NCBI GenBank assembly: GCA_964448675.1
Contig: CAYUZU010000005.1
Location: forward strand, 62,001-126,000
DNA length: 64,000 bases
Direction: 5' to 3'
Source: CAYUZU01 sp964448675
Lineage (GTDB): Bacteria; Planctomycetota; Phycisphaerae; UBA1845; Fen-1342
The stretch's first letter is position 1. Each line of letters starts with the position of its first letter. Positions 51,801-59,372 of the stretch are shown piece after piece. Both the position numbers and the translations under genes were made by a program. The notes under the pieces were generated by a model. It was not told where the DNA came from. It was given only the letters and a program-made list of their open reading frames with translations, and did no database searches.

Positions 51801-53440
51801 GCTTGACGGTGACGGACGCCACGCCGGGTCTGTACTGGCTGTGGGTCGGTCCGAGCTTCGACAGTGGCACGTTCGACTGCGAAGGCGAGTACGTGGCGAC
51901 GGTCAGCACGGCGGTCACTGGTGCCTGCTGCGTGGACACGACCTGCCAGCAGATTACGCAGGCCGAGTGCGACGCGCTGGAAGGCATCTACCAGGGCGAC
52001 GCCACCACGTGCTTCCCGAATCCGTGCTGCGAGATGATCTGTGACCCGAACGACGCGCTCGAGGTTGAGCCGGATTGCGGTCTGCCCGAGGACAACACCA
52101 ACGGTGGCTGCAACTCGGATCCGTTCGTCTTCGACACCACGTCGCTGGCGAATCCGGGCGATTCGGTTTGTGGTACGGCGGCCTTTGACGGTTCGCTGCG
52201 CGACACCGACTGGTACGAGTACCAGCACGCCGGCGGCGACATGTCGTTCTGTGTCGAGGCCGACTTCTATCCGCTGTTGCTGATCATTCGCGAGGATGGC
52301 AACCCCCAGGATCCGAACTATCCGTGCGACAATTACGAGATCGTCGACGGTGGTACGCTCCTGGTGACCTGCGAAGAGGTCTGCATCACGGTTCCGGGCG
52401 CGCAGGCCGGTCGTTACTGGCTGTTCGTGGGTCCGGACTTCGACGAGAACCAGCCGTTCGCGTGCGGCGGTGAGTATCGTGCCCGGATTCAGGCTGGTGA
52501 GCTGGCGGCCTGCTGCCTGCCGGACGGCACCTGCTTCCTGGCGCTGCCGGACGTCTGTGCGGACGAAGGCGGCACCTACAACGCCGGGCTGACCTGCGAT
52601 CCGAACCCGTGCTGCGAGGTCGTCTGTGACGACGCCGCCGTGGACGAGGGTGAGCCGGATTGCGGTTTCCCGACGGATACCACCAACGCCGGTTGCTGGG
52701 GCAACGGGCCGGAGAACTTCGGCACGCAGCTCGCCACGCCGGGCAGCATCGTGTGTGGCACGTTGCGGGCGGATCCGAACGATCCGAACTTCGATGACCT
52801 CGACTTCTACGAGTACACCCACACCAGTGGTGACCTGCAGTTCGTCGTGGCGTCGGAAGTCTGGACCCGGTTCCTGGTCCTCATCCCGCCGTGCTCGGAC
52901 AACATGAGCGGCTGGCAGGAGTTCACCCTGGCCGACTGCCTGGGTTACCTGATCTGGATCGACGAGGCGGCCCTGACGCCGGGCGGGACGTACTACCTGG
53001 CGGTTCAGCCGGCCGTGGCCGACGTCGGTTGCGGTTCGACCTACGAGGCCAGCGTCCACGCCGGTGAGACCGGTGCATGCTGCTTCGATCTGGATTGCGT
53101 CGATGTGTTCGTCGAGTCGCTGTGTGTGCAGCAGGGCGGTACCTGGATTGGTGCTGGCGTCGGCTGCGACCCGAACCCGTGCCAGCCGGCCGGCTGCAAG
53201 GGTGACAGCAACTGTGACGGCAACGTCAACTGGCGTGACATTGACTTCTTCGTGGCGGCCCAGAACGACAACGTGTCGGCCTGGTACGCGCTGCACCTGA
53301 ATGTCTATGGCACGCCGCCGACCTGCCCGTTCGAGAACAACGACATCGGCGGTCCGGGCGGCATCAGCACGCCGGACGGCACCGTCAGCTGGCGTGATAT
53401 CGACGGCTTCGTCGCGCTGCAGAACACGACCTGCCCGTAA
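48845..53440 (+). CDS. Giant modular secreted protein with repeated cysteine modules and dockerin-like tag
   Basis: 1531 residues with a signal peptide ('VAIGVSLLCCSFALA'). After an N-terminal region (to about 420), a module of roughly 190-210 residues repeats. Each has a PPC-like beta-sandwich ('CGTSLYNGSTRDTDWYLYNH') and a cysteine motif of the form 'GACC..C..C..GGTFxG..C..PC'. The six cysteine motifs are coded near 50111, 50743, 51329, 51923, 52508 and 53075. The C-terminus is the paired tag 'GDSNCDGNVNWRDIDFFVA' and 'GTVSWRDIDGFVA', ending in TTCP. Codon choice (many GGT and AAC) looks richer in preferred codons than in the neighbours. With the strong promoter, this suggests an abundant surface or matrix protein. 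A terminator follows. Confidence 0.82.
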   Translation: MRKLTVAIGVSLLCCSFALADADQSVKVKSKQQAPTLQGSAKADVTQELSADKVNPSQPQAVKSRGLSAAANDPQGVQELRIVTAPEGTKGTSRSRTGDNTCDDPVLIPAPPVGDPLIYTDELRWRYPGDNLWDWDFEHDITCGDLRSQINLTWYKFTATHSTVRISTCAEHPNRPPIPDTKIALLEGDICGLQTELACNDDFGCLTSDYPPDWDGLGSQLEYSGLTVGDEYFVVVCHTAVCAGDDCSYTFGSYNISIENDDFEVCTIQCTGRNEREYDPSSWPFNDGCEMPAEFPVAFSEIECGETICGTSYKNFGLGASGDVDYYELYLMSPGSINLSFEAEFAAEFAIVQPGSPDPCMGYSDLVSTVVDECTPGTLSQAGLSAGIYWLRVQCDPDNPGAVQSGKKYRLTVTSSCATATGACCVGTDCTPQTRADCEGNGGTFWGQGVACADVACYECPSPHTPEFEQDCFDGWTDSFNAGCGFDEFGTAFNSEINCGDVICGTAGTHVTNNENRRDNDYYYLFQLPVDPGMSVQLNAEVVAEFPVELLLITFADYTNPCPSFIVASEAHGLPGEIVSTSYCYTRPDPAPVNPLAGEAWVIVRPWIRGGTREIPCGVEYTLELSCGPCDPGACCLPTGCVEGYDTDTCAAEGGTFGGSGSTCADICCPPHDGVPLENEPDCGQPNDTVNGGCNDIPNFVVDDTSLYTAGSSVWGTSLWDGNTRDTDWYAYEHLGGDLNFCVIADFIAQPLVIYQGNPNPADPNYPCDDYSIVAGEAAPAACEEFCLTVVNAQPGMYWLWMGPDFDLNEPFACGKAYLASVYTEQTGACCFPDESCQQLDEATCTGQGGAFQGPGSDCAPNPCCTAVECPVGAADENEPDCGTPEDTVNGGCNSLPNYVADETSLYNAGSTVCGTSLYNGSTRDTDWYLYNHVGGDINFCVTADFLVQPLIIYQGNPDPQDPNYPCDDYTILAGETAPSDCGEFCLTVTDATPGLYWLWVGPSFDSGTFDCEGEYVATVSTAVTGACCVDTTCQQITQAECDALEGIYQGDATTCFPNPCCEMICDPNDALEVEPDCGLPEDNTNGGCNSDPFVFDTTSLANPGDSVCGTAAFDGSLRDTDWYEYQHAGGDMSFCVEADFYPLLLIIREDGNPQDPNYPCDNYEIVDGGTLLVTCEEVCITVPGAQAGRYWLFVGPDFDENQPFACGGEYRARIQAGELAACCLPDGTCFLALPDVCADEGGTYNAGLTCDPNPCCEVVCDDAAVDEGEPDCGFPTDTTNAGCWGNGPENFGTQLATPGSIVCGTLRADPNDPNFDDLDFYEYTHTSGDLQFVVASEVWTRFLVLIPPCSDNMSGWQEFTLADCLGYLIWIDEAALTPGGTYYLAVQPAVADVGCGSTYEASVHAGETGACCFDLDCVDVFVESLCVQQGGTWIGAGVGCDPNPCQPAGCKGDSNCDGNVNWRDIDFFVAAQNDNVSAWYALHLNVYGTPPTCPFENNDIGGPGGISTPDGTVSWRDIDGFVALQNTTCP

Positions 53441-53482
53441 GGTCGAGTTGACAACTGCATAAGCGGCTAAGTTAGCCAACCA

Positions 53483-53520
53483 AAGCCGGCCGGTGGACAA
53501 CTCCACCGGCCGGCTTCTTT
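53483..53520 (+). terminator. Intrinsic terminator after the 1531-residue protein
   Basis: A perfect 14-bp stem (AAGCCGGCCGGTGG with CCACCGGCCGGCTT, 53483-53496 and 53503-53516) with a 6-nt loop, followed by CTTT. It is symmetrical, so it may also serve the opposite-strand response regulator. Confidence 0.75.
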
Positions 53521-53523
53521 GGT

Positions 53524-53551
53524 GGCGAGTAGCGAATGGCGAGTGGCGAGT
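53524..53551 (+). repeat. Heptamer array D1 (GGCGAGT units)
   Basis: Four adjacent 7-base units: GGCGAGT (53524), AGCGAAT (53531), GGCGAGT (53538) and GGCGAGT (53545). It lies just after the terminator and 40 bp from the stop of the response regulator. Confidence 0.6.
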
Positions 53552-53591
53552 CGGGAAAGCCGCGGCGGGCGCTCGCGGGCCGAGGCCGGCC

Positions 53592-54032
53592 TCAGTCCCG
53601 TTTCGGCGGCTTGCGCTGGTCGACGGTCTTCTTGAGGCGGCGGAGCTTGAGCAGGTTCTGTACGCGGGCGAGCAGCTCGATCTTGTTGACGGGTTTGCTG
53701 AGGAAGTCGTCGGCACCGCACTCGCGGGCGCGCTCCATGTCGCCGGTCTCGTTGAGTGCGGTGACCATGATCACCGGGATGTCGCGGTAGCGCGGGTCGT
53801 CCTTGAGAATGCGGCAGACCTCGAAGCCGCTGCGCTTGGGCATCATGATGTCGAGCAGAACCACGTCGGGCTCGTCCGCCTCGACGGCGGCGAGGGTCGC
53901 TTCACCGTCGGCCGCCAGCCGCACCTTCACGTCGAGCGGCTCGAGATAGGCCTCGAGCAGCTCGAGAATCTGCGGATTGTCGTCGGCGATGAGGACCTTC
54001 GATCGGGCGATGTCGTTGGGATCGCTGCTCAT
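53592..54032 (-). CDS. Stand-alone response regulator (CheY-like receiver)
   Basis: 146 residues from the ATG at 54030-54032, with GGAG 6 nt upstream; a longer frame upstream is not preferred. A single receiver domain fills the protein: 'VLIADDNPQ' holds the acidic pair, 'VVLLDIMMPKRSGFEVCR' the phospho-acceptor Asp, 'VIMVTALNE' the Thr and 'DDFLSKPVN' the Lys. The last 30 residues are basic and helical ('LLKLRRLKKTVDQRKPPKR'). There is no output domain, so it acts by binding a partner, as CheY or Spo0F do. No histidine kinase is adjacent. Confidence 0.92.
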   Translation of the reverse strand: MSSDPNDIARSKVLIADDNPQILELLEAYLEPLDVKVRLAADGEATLAAVEADEPDVVLLDIMMPKRSGFEVCRILKDDPRYRDIPVIMVTALNETGDMERARECGADDFLSKPVNKIELLARVQNLLKLRRLKKTVDQRKPPKRD

Positions 54033-54131
54033 CGGCGTCTCCAGAGCTGGCAGCAGTTTGTCCGAAAAACCGCCCGAATGCAATTGCAGCGCGGGGTGGG
54101 TGTCGCCGCCGGCCCGCCCCGCCGCGCTCGC

Positions 54132-54160
54132 TTGTCGGAAACCCTGGGGACGTATATAGT
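54132..54160 (+). promoter_or_regulatory. Sigma-70-type promoter for the 54261 gene
   Basis: TTGTCG (54132-54137, 4 of 6), a 17-bp spacer and TATAGT (54155-54160, 5 of 6). The start would be near 54167 and the leader about 94 nt. It is divergent from the response regulator. Confidence 0.6.
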
Positions 54161-54260
54161 GCGGTAGGATCAGGAAGTGTCGGAACGGCCCGCCGGGCGC
54201 GGTGTTGTGGCGTGTGCGGTGCCGCAGAAAGGCCGGCCTCGCCCCCAGGGAGTGCTTCAG

Positions 54261-55298
54261 ATGGGAACGATCGCTGCAGGCTGGAAACGGGTTTCATGGA
54301 TCACGCTGGGCGCCTTGCTGGTGGCGGGGGCCGGCTGGGGGTGCGCCGGCGGCAGCGGGGCGGCGGCGTTCATGGGTTCGTTGTTCCCGGCGGCGGATGG
54401 CGAAGCCGAGACGTTCGGCCCGGTGACTTCGGGGCGGCAGACCGGCGGCGGCCTGTTCGGGGCCGAGACGGCGGCCGCGCCCTGCGAGGAATCGCAGGAT
54501 CGCAAGTTCGTCCGGGTCTCGATGCGCAACCTGTCGCCGGATTACGTGCACTACTTCATGATCCTGATCGCGTTCATCGACGACCCGGCGACGGCCGAGA
54601 TCGAAGGGGCCGTTTGCCCGGACGACATCTCGCTGTACACCTCGTTCGGCTATGTCCGCACGCAGACGGAGACCGCCCTGGGGCACTACTGCATTCCGGC
54701 CGACGCGCTGTATTACTTCCACGAGAACGGCCGCTTCCAGGGGGCCGGCGCGGAGGGGTTGGCGTCGGCGATCCGTCCGGCCGACGGGACGACACCGTCG
54801 TATGACAGCTTCTTCACGAGCAGCGGCGCGCGGGTGCCGATACCGAACGTGATCCTGTTCCACAACCCCGGCACGACGACGGAGGGGCGGGCGCTGAAGT
54901 TCGCGAACAGTTTCTCCTTCCCGTGCAGTGGCGGTGTCGAGGAGAACGTCGATCCGGACTGTTCGCAGGACGCGTTCTACTACGTGGATTCCTTCGATTT
55001 CCGGGCCGGGCCGGCCTTGCCGCCGTCGACGCCCGCGGGGTCGTCGGTGCGCTACCCGTCGCAGATCCAGGGGACCGGGTGCGAGTGCGGCTTGTCGAAC
55101 GTGGCGTGGTCGGTGCTGGCCCCGCCGGGCCGGGCGGCGGCCGACGCCCAGTGCAACGAGTTCTTCCGCGGCGGCCGGATCGACTACGTGTTCATCCGGG
55201 ACGATGCCGAGCCACCCTTCCCGCAAGCGGTGTGGCGCGTCACGAACGGGACCGGGACGGTCGTGCACGAGTTTGATCCGCGTGCCAACGTGCAGTAG
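54261..55298 (+). CDS. Probable exported lipoprotein of unknown function
   Basis: 345 residues from ATG 54261 (GGGAG upstream); 28 extra in-frame codons upstream have no signal character. The N-terminus 'WITLGALLVAGAGWGC' has a hydrophobic run ending in Cys, like a lipobox, though Trp before Gly-Cys is unusual. The rest is a beta-rich domain with scattered Cys pairs ('GTGCECGLSNVAW'). No family is recognised. It has its own promoter and terminator and so is probably monocistronic. Confidence 0.65.
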   Translation: MGTIAAGWKRVSWITLGALLVAGAGWGCAGGSGAAAFMGSLFPAADGEAETFGPVTSGRQTGGGLFGAETAAAPCEESQDRKFVRVSMRNLSPDYVHYFMILIAFIDDPATAEIEGAVCPDDISLYTSFGYVRTQTETALGHYCIPADALYYFHENGRFQGAGAEGLASAIRPADGTTPSYDSFFTSSGARVPIPNVILFHNPGTTTEGRALKFANSFSFPCSGGVEENVDPDCSQDAFYYVDSFDFRAGPALPPSTPAGSSVRYPSQIQGTGCECGLSNVAWSVLAPPGRAAADAQCNEFFRGGRIDYVFIRDDAEPPFPQAVWRVTNGTGTVVHEFDPRANVQ

Positions 55299-55342
55299 CC
55301 CGGAGCCCCGGCCTGTTGCCGCGAACAATGAAGCATGTCGAC

Positions 55343-55373
55343 GAGCCCGGCTGGTGCAGCCGGGCTCTTCTTT
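55343..55373 (+). terminator. Intrinsic terminator after the 54261 gene
   Basis: GAGCCCGGCT (55343-55352) pairs with AGCCGGGCTC (55358-55367) around a GGTGC loop, followed by TTCTTT. It is 45 bp after the stop codon. Confidence 0.75.
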
Positions 55374-55386
55374 GATGGTCGGTTTG

Positions 55387-55407
55387 CAATGATCAATGAG
55401 CAGTTGT
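55387..55407 (+). repeat. Heptamer array A4
   Basis: CAATGAT (55387), CAATGAG (55394) and CAGTTGT (55401), the same family as 8248-8271 and 9161-9188. It lies shortly after the terminator at 55343-55373. Confidence 0.5.
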
Positions 55408-55575
55408 CCGGCGGCGGGTCCCATTCGTTTGGGGGAAGTTGTCGGTGCATAGCGGTCGGAGCGTAGCGACGCGCCGCCCAACGGGCAGACGATGCTCATG
55501 TGTCAACGGCTTGAACGAGCTCTGCACGCGCGGCGCAGGCCGCGCGCCGGCCAGGCCGGTCGCTTCCGGCAGGTG

Positions 55576-56682
55576 CTACGGCGCACGGGCGCCGACCGAC
55601 TCGAGGTACTGCCGGGCGCCGGCATGGTCCGGATCGAGCTCGAGGATGCGCTGGTAGGTTTCGATCGCCTGGCGCCGGTTCTGCACCCGGTGGTAGATGC
55701 TGGCCAGGTTCTCGAGGTAGGTGATGTTGGTCGGGGCGTACTCGACCGCCTTCTCGGCGATGAGCAGCACGTCGTGCTCGGCCATCGTCAGCCGTAACAG
55801 CGCCTGCTCCCGCAGATCCTGGGCGATCTGGTTGAGGGCGGCGGCGGCCTCGGCTTCCTTGCCGGGCAGCAGTTCGTCGGTGGGCTGGTTGCGCACGTCG
55901 CGGCGGTAGTAGTTGGCGTGCAGCGTCCGCAGGGCGGTCGCGTGCAGGTCGTACGCGCGATTGAGCTTGGTCAGGCGTTCGCGATCGAAGGGCTTCTCCT
56001 CGACATGACGCTTGGCCTTCTGCAGGTACTGGTCCGCAATCGCCGTCGTCGGCTCGATATAGCGCGGATCCGCCGACGCGGCCCGCAGGTGGATCTCGAC
56101 CGCGGTGTCGAGGACCTCGAGGTCGTCGGTGTCGGTGCGGACGGCCGCCTGCATCTCTTCGAGCGCTTCGGCGCGCTTGCCCATGCCCGCGTAGGCGAGG
56201 GCCAGTAGACGCTTGACCGCCGCGACGTCTTCGGCGTCGGTCGCGACACGGTCGGCGCGCTCCAGGTAGACGCGCGCCTGCCGCCACGAGCGATTCGCGA
56301 CCCAGATCTTGCCCAGGCCGAGGTTGGCCCGCAGGTTGTTGGGCTCGATGTCGACGACGAACATGAAGTGGTCGCGGGCCTGGTCGTACTCGTTGCCTTC
56401 GATCATGATCTCGCCGGCCAGCAGGTGTGCCCGCGTGTTGGCAATGTCGGCGTCGAGAATCTGCTGCACCAACTCGAGCGCGACGTTGAGCGTGGCGGAA
56501 TCGCCCTTCTCGACGGCCTGCTCCTTGAGCTCGCGGGCCTTCTCGAGCTTCTCCGCGTCGGAGAGATTGGCGAAATCGGCCGCGGAGATGTCCGCGGGCT
56601 TGTCGCTCGGGATCTGTCCCGGGCTCAGCACCGCGCAGCCCAGCGCGACGAGCAACAGTACGGCGGTTGTTCGGACGAGCAT
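55576..56682 (-). CDS. TPR-repeat lipoprotein
   Basis: 368 residues from the ATG at 56680-56682, with GAGGAG upstream. The signal sequence 'TTAVLLLVALGC' ends in a lipobox (ALGC), so it is probably anchored in a membrane. TPR-type helical pairs fill about 50-215 ('ANLGLGKIWVANRSWRQARVYLERA') and 290-360 ('LENLASIYHRVQNRRQAIETYQRILELDP'). Such proteins serve as periplasmic scaffolds, for example in outer-membrane or cell-wall machineries. No partner is indicated by the neighbours; cinA lies upstream on the same strand with a 145-bp gap. Confidence 0.8.
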   Translation of the reverse strand: MLVRTTAVLLLVALGCAVLSPGQIPSDKPADISAADFANLSDAEKLEKARELKEQAVEKGDSATLNVALELVQQILDADIANTRAHLLAGEIMIEGNEYDQARDHFMFVVDIEPNNLRANLGLGKIWVANRSWRQARVYLERADRVATDAEDVAAVKRLLALAYAGMGKRAEALEEMQAAVRTDTDDLEVLDTAVEIHLRAASADPRYIEPTTAIADQYLQKAKRHVEEKPFDRERLTKLNRAYDLHATALRTLHANYYRRDVRNQPTDELLPGKEAEAAAALNQIAQDLREQALLRLTMAEHDVLLIAEKAVEYAPTNITYLENLASIYHRVQNRRQAIETYQRILELDPDHAGARQYLESVGARAP

Positions 56683-56827
56683 GAACACTCCTCTGGTCGG
56701 TTGCATGGTACTACTACGGGGTCGCGGCGCGGCAGTTCGCCAGGCGGGGCGGCAGGCCGGCGCGAATCCCATAGCCATTATCGGCCATTTGGACCATCAG
56801 CGTAAGGGCGCCACGGGCCGGCATGCG

Positions 56828-58114
56828 TCAGTGGTCGCAGCCGGCGGGGTTGGCGTCCGGCGGCGGCTCGGCATCCAGCAGGTCGAGTCGGAGCAGGTTC
56901 AGCGCGGTGTGAGCGGCCCGCATGCGGACGGCGTGACGGGGCAGATCGCTGCCAAAGCGATGTTCGCCCGCCGCGGTATCCTTCGGCGTATGCAGTCCGA
57001 TAAAGACCAGGCCGACCGGCTTGTCCACAGTGCCCCCGCCGGGGCCGGCGACGCCCGTGACCGACAGGGCATAGTCGGCCTTGAACCGGTGCGCGACCTG
57101 GTGGGCCATGGAGCGGGCCACGGGCTCGCTGACGGCCCCGACGGTCGCCAGATCGCGTTCAGCGACGCCCAGCTGGCGAATCTTGGCGTCGTTGGCGTAG
57201 GTGATCGCACCACCGACGTAGTACACACTGCTGCCCGAAACGTCGGTCAGGAGCTTGCCGATCAGGCCGCCGGTGCAGGATTCGGCGGTGGCAAGGGTGG
57301 CATTTCGCTGCAACAGGTGCTGGCCGACGACGCTGGCGAGCGTGTCATCGTCGCGGCCATAGACGACCGGGCCGAGCCGCGCGCGCAGGGCCTGTTCGGT
57401 CTCGTCGAGCAGGGCCTGGGCGGCGGCGGTCGTGGCGGCAGTGGCGTTGATGCGGATGTCGATGATGCCGAGATCGGCGGACGTGCCAACCTCCGGGTTG
57501 CGGCCGCGGGCCATGAGGTCGGCAATACGCTCGCCCAGGGTCGATTCCGGCAGGCCGAACGTGTGCAGCCGGCGGGTGAGCAGGATGGTGCCGCGGGCGG
57601 ACGCGACGAGGTGCGGTGCGACGTCGCGGACGAACATGGCCTTCATCTCGAACGGGACGCCGGGCAGGATGAAGCAGGGCGTGCCGCCGAGCTCGATGCG
57701 CATTCCCGGGGCGGTGCCGCAGGTGTTCTCGATGGCGGTGGCGCTGCGGGGGAGCATGGCCTGGAGCTTGTTCCGCTCGGGCATGTCGCGGCCGCGGCGC
57801 TCGTGAAACGCGCGGAGCTGGGCGAGGCTCGGTGCGTGCAGCTCGAGCGCGCTGCCGGTGGCGTCGGCGGCGGCACGGCGCGTGAGGTCGTCGTCGGTCG
57901 GGCCGAGGCCACCGGTGACGAGGATCACATCGCTGCGGCCAGCGGCTTCGGTGAAGGCGCCCCGGACAGCGTCGAGCTCGTCGGGGACGGTGAGATGGCG
58001 CGTGGCGCGGATGCCGCGGGCGGCGAGTTCGGTCGCGAGCCAGCCGGCGTTGGTGTCGGTGATCTGGCCGAGCGCGAGCTCGGTGCCGACGGAGATGATC
58101 CAGGCGTGCTGCAT
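56828..58114 (-). CDS. cinA: CinA-family protein (nicotinamide-nucleotide deamidase / pyrophosphatase)
   Basis: 428 residues from the ATG at 58112-58114. Two domains: an N-terminal MoeA/MogA-like molybdopterin-binding fold ('VILVTGGLGPTDDDLTRRA', 'FILPGVPFEMKAMF') and a C-terminal CinA deamidase ('LATAESCTGGLIGKLLTDVSGSSVYYVGG', 'TGVAGPGGG'). The full-length type cleaves or deamidates pyridine nucleotides: NMN to nicotinate mononucleotide and, in some, ADP-ribose hydrolysis. It salvages damaged NAD. Length is normal. It is divergent from the YgfZ-like gene. Confidence 0.9.
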   Translation of the reverse strand: MQHAWIISVGTELALGQITDTNAGWLATELAARGIRATRHLTVPDELDAVRGAFTEAAGRSDVILVTGGLGPTDDDLTRRAAADATGSALELHAPSLAQLRAFHERRGRDMPERNKLQAMLPRSATAIENTCGTAPGMRIELGGTPCFILPGVPFEMKAMFVRDVAPHLVASARGTILLTRRLHTFGLPESTLGERIADLMARGRNPEVGTSADLGIIDIRINATAATTAAAQALLDETEQALRARLGPVVYGRDDDTLASVVGQHLLQRNATLATAESCTGGLIGKLLTDVSGSSVYYVGGAITYANDAKIRQLGVAERDLATVGAVSEPVARSMAHQVAHRFKADYALSVTGVAGPGGGTVDKPVGLVFIGLHTPKDTAAGEHRFGSDLPRHAVRMRAAHTALNLLRLDLLDAEPPPDANPAGCDH

Positions 58115-58197
58115 CAGAGGCTCTTCCGGTCTATAGTCATCGAGGAGCCGATTGTAGCCCAACGACGGGCTGATGCGTACAGCGAGTGAGTGGCGGG

Positions 58198-59235
58198 ATG
58201 ACGGCCGAATCGCCTTTTCTGGACCTGGCGCCGGTGGGGAAGCGGGTCACGTGCGGCCACGTGACACTGGCGCGGGACTACGGGTTGCCGGCGGCGGAAT
58301 ACGCGGCGGCGCGCGACGCCGTGGTGCTGATTGATCGCAGTGATCGCGGCCGTTTGCGGGTCACGGGGGCGGATCGCACGACGTGGCTGCACAATCTGCT
58401 GACGCAGAACGTGCAGGGTTGCCCGCCCGGCGCGGGGGGGCGTGCGTTCGCACTGAACGTGCAGGGGCGCATCGTGTTTGATGTCAATCTGCTGGTGGCG
58501 GCGGAGGCGATCTGGCTCGATCTGCCCGCGGCGGCGGTGCCGATCGCGCTGGGCCACCTGGATCGCTACCTGCTGACCGAGGACGTGCAACTGGCGGACG
58601 TATCGGGCGGCGACGCGCGGCTGGCGCTGCTGGGGCCGGGCGTGGCCGAGGCAGTGGCGGCGTTGGGATGGGCGGACTTTGCGACGTGCGCCGACCTGAC
58701 GCACCGCGAGGTGGAGGGCGGCGCGATTGTGTTCCGGGAAGATGTCGGGACGTTGCCGGGGTTGGGGCTGATCGTGCGACGTGACAAGGCGCGGGGCTGG
58801 TGGGATCGGCTGTGCGGGTTGGGCGCGCGGCCGGCGGGGCGGGACGCCTGGGACGCGCTGCGGATCGAGACCCGGCAGCCGGCCTGGGAGACGGATCTGC
58901 AGGCGGGGGTGTTGCCGGCGGAGACAGGGCGGTTCGCGGCGGCGGTGGCGCTCGACAAAGGCTGCTACCTGGGGCACGAGGTGGTCGAGCGGATGCGGTC
59001 GCGGGGCGTGCAGGCCCGGCGGCTGGTGCGGCTGCGCGTGGCAAATGGGGCGGGGCTGGCGCTGCCGGCGGAGCTTGTACAGGGTGGCCGGCAGGTGGGC
59101 CGGCTCACGTCGCTGGTGCGGCACCCGTGCGGTGACGGCTGGCTCGGACTCGGGTATGTTCAGGCGCAGGTGTCGCCCGGGCAGGTGCTGGCGGCAGAGC
59201 CGGTGGCGCGAGAAGTTTGCGTGGAAACCGATTAG
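58198..59235 (+). CDS. ygfZ: YgfZ/GcvT-like folate-binding protein
   Basis: 345 residues from ATG 58198; a GTG at 58186 is the alternative. The fold is that of the glycine-cleavage T protein, and the signature 'KGCYLGHEVVERMRSRG' (about 257-273) is the YgfZ-type K-G-C-Y-x-G-Q/H-E that binds folate through the cysteine. 'LTQNVQGCPPG' is the family N-terminal part. YgfZ proteins help assemble or repair some Fe-S enzymes. It is followed by tRNA-Leu and a NifU-like Fe-S scaffold, which fits the theme. Confidence 0.85.
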   Translation: MTAESPFLDLAPVGKRVTCGHVTLARDYGLPAAEYAAARDAVVLIDRSDRGRLRVTGADRTTWLHNLLTQNVQGCPPGAGGRAFALNVQGRIVFDVNLLVAAEAIWLDLPAAAVPIALGHLDRYLLTEDVQLADVSGGDARLALLGPGVAEAVAALGWADFATCADLTHREVEGGAIVFREDVGTLPGLGLIVRRDKARGWWDRLCGLGARPAGRDAWDALRIETRQPAWETDLQAGVLPAETGRFAAAVALDKGCYLGHEVVERMRSRGVQARRLVRLRVANGAGLALPAELVQGGRQVGRLTSLVRHPCGDGWLGLGYVQAQVSPGQVLAAEPVAREVCVETD

Positions 59236-59264
59236 AATAAGGTCGGGCATGACCCGACCGCGGC

Positions 59265-59338
59265 GGGTCAGTAGCCCAATTGGCAGAGGCAGAGGACTTA
59301 AAATCCTCCCAGTGCGGGTTCGAATCCCGTCTGACCCA
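59265..59338 (+). tRNA. tRNA-Leu(UAA) with short variable loop
   Basis: 74 nt fold as a cloverleaf: acceptor GGGTCAG (59265-59271) with CTGACCC; a 3-bp D stem GCC / GGC with GG in the loop; anticodon stem GAGGA / TCCTC with loop CTTAAAA, giving anticodon TAA at 59299-59301; a T arm GCGGG-TTCGAAT-CCCGT; and discriminator A at 59338. CCA is not encoded. The variable loop is only CCAGT, whereas bacterial leucine tRNAs normally have a long variable arm. A -10-like TAGAAT lies at 59233-59238. Cloverleaf is certain; amino-acid identity is by anticodon only. Confidence 0.85.
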
Positions 59339-59372
59339 GTTTCCGTGAGATGCTAACCTACAGGAGAGACTT

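Noticed and set aside
59265..59338. tRNA as a UAA stop-codon suppressor
   Set aside because: A suppressor of UAA would need anticodon UUA. The anticodon here is UAA, which reads the leucine codons UUA and UUG.
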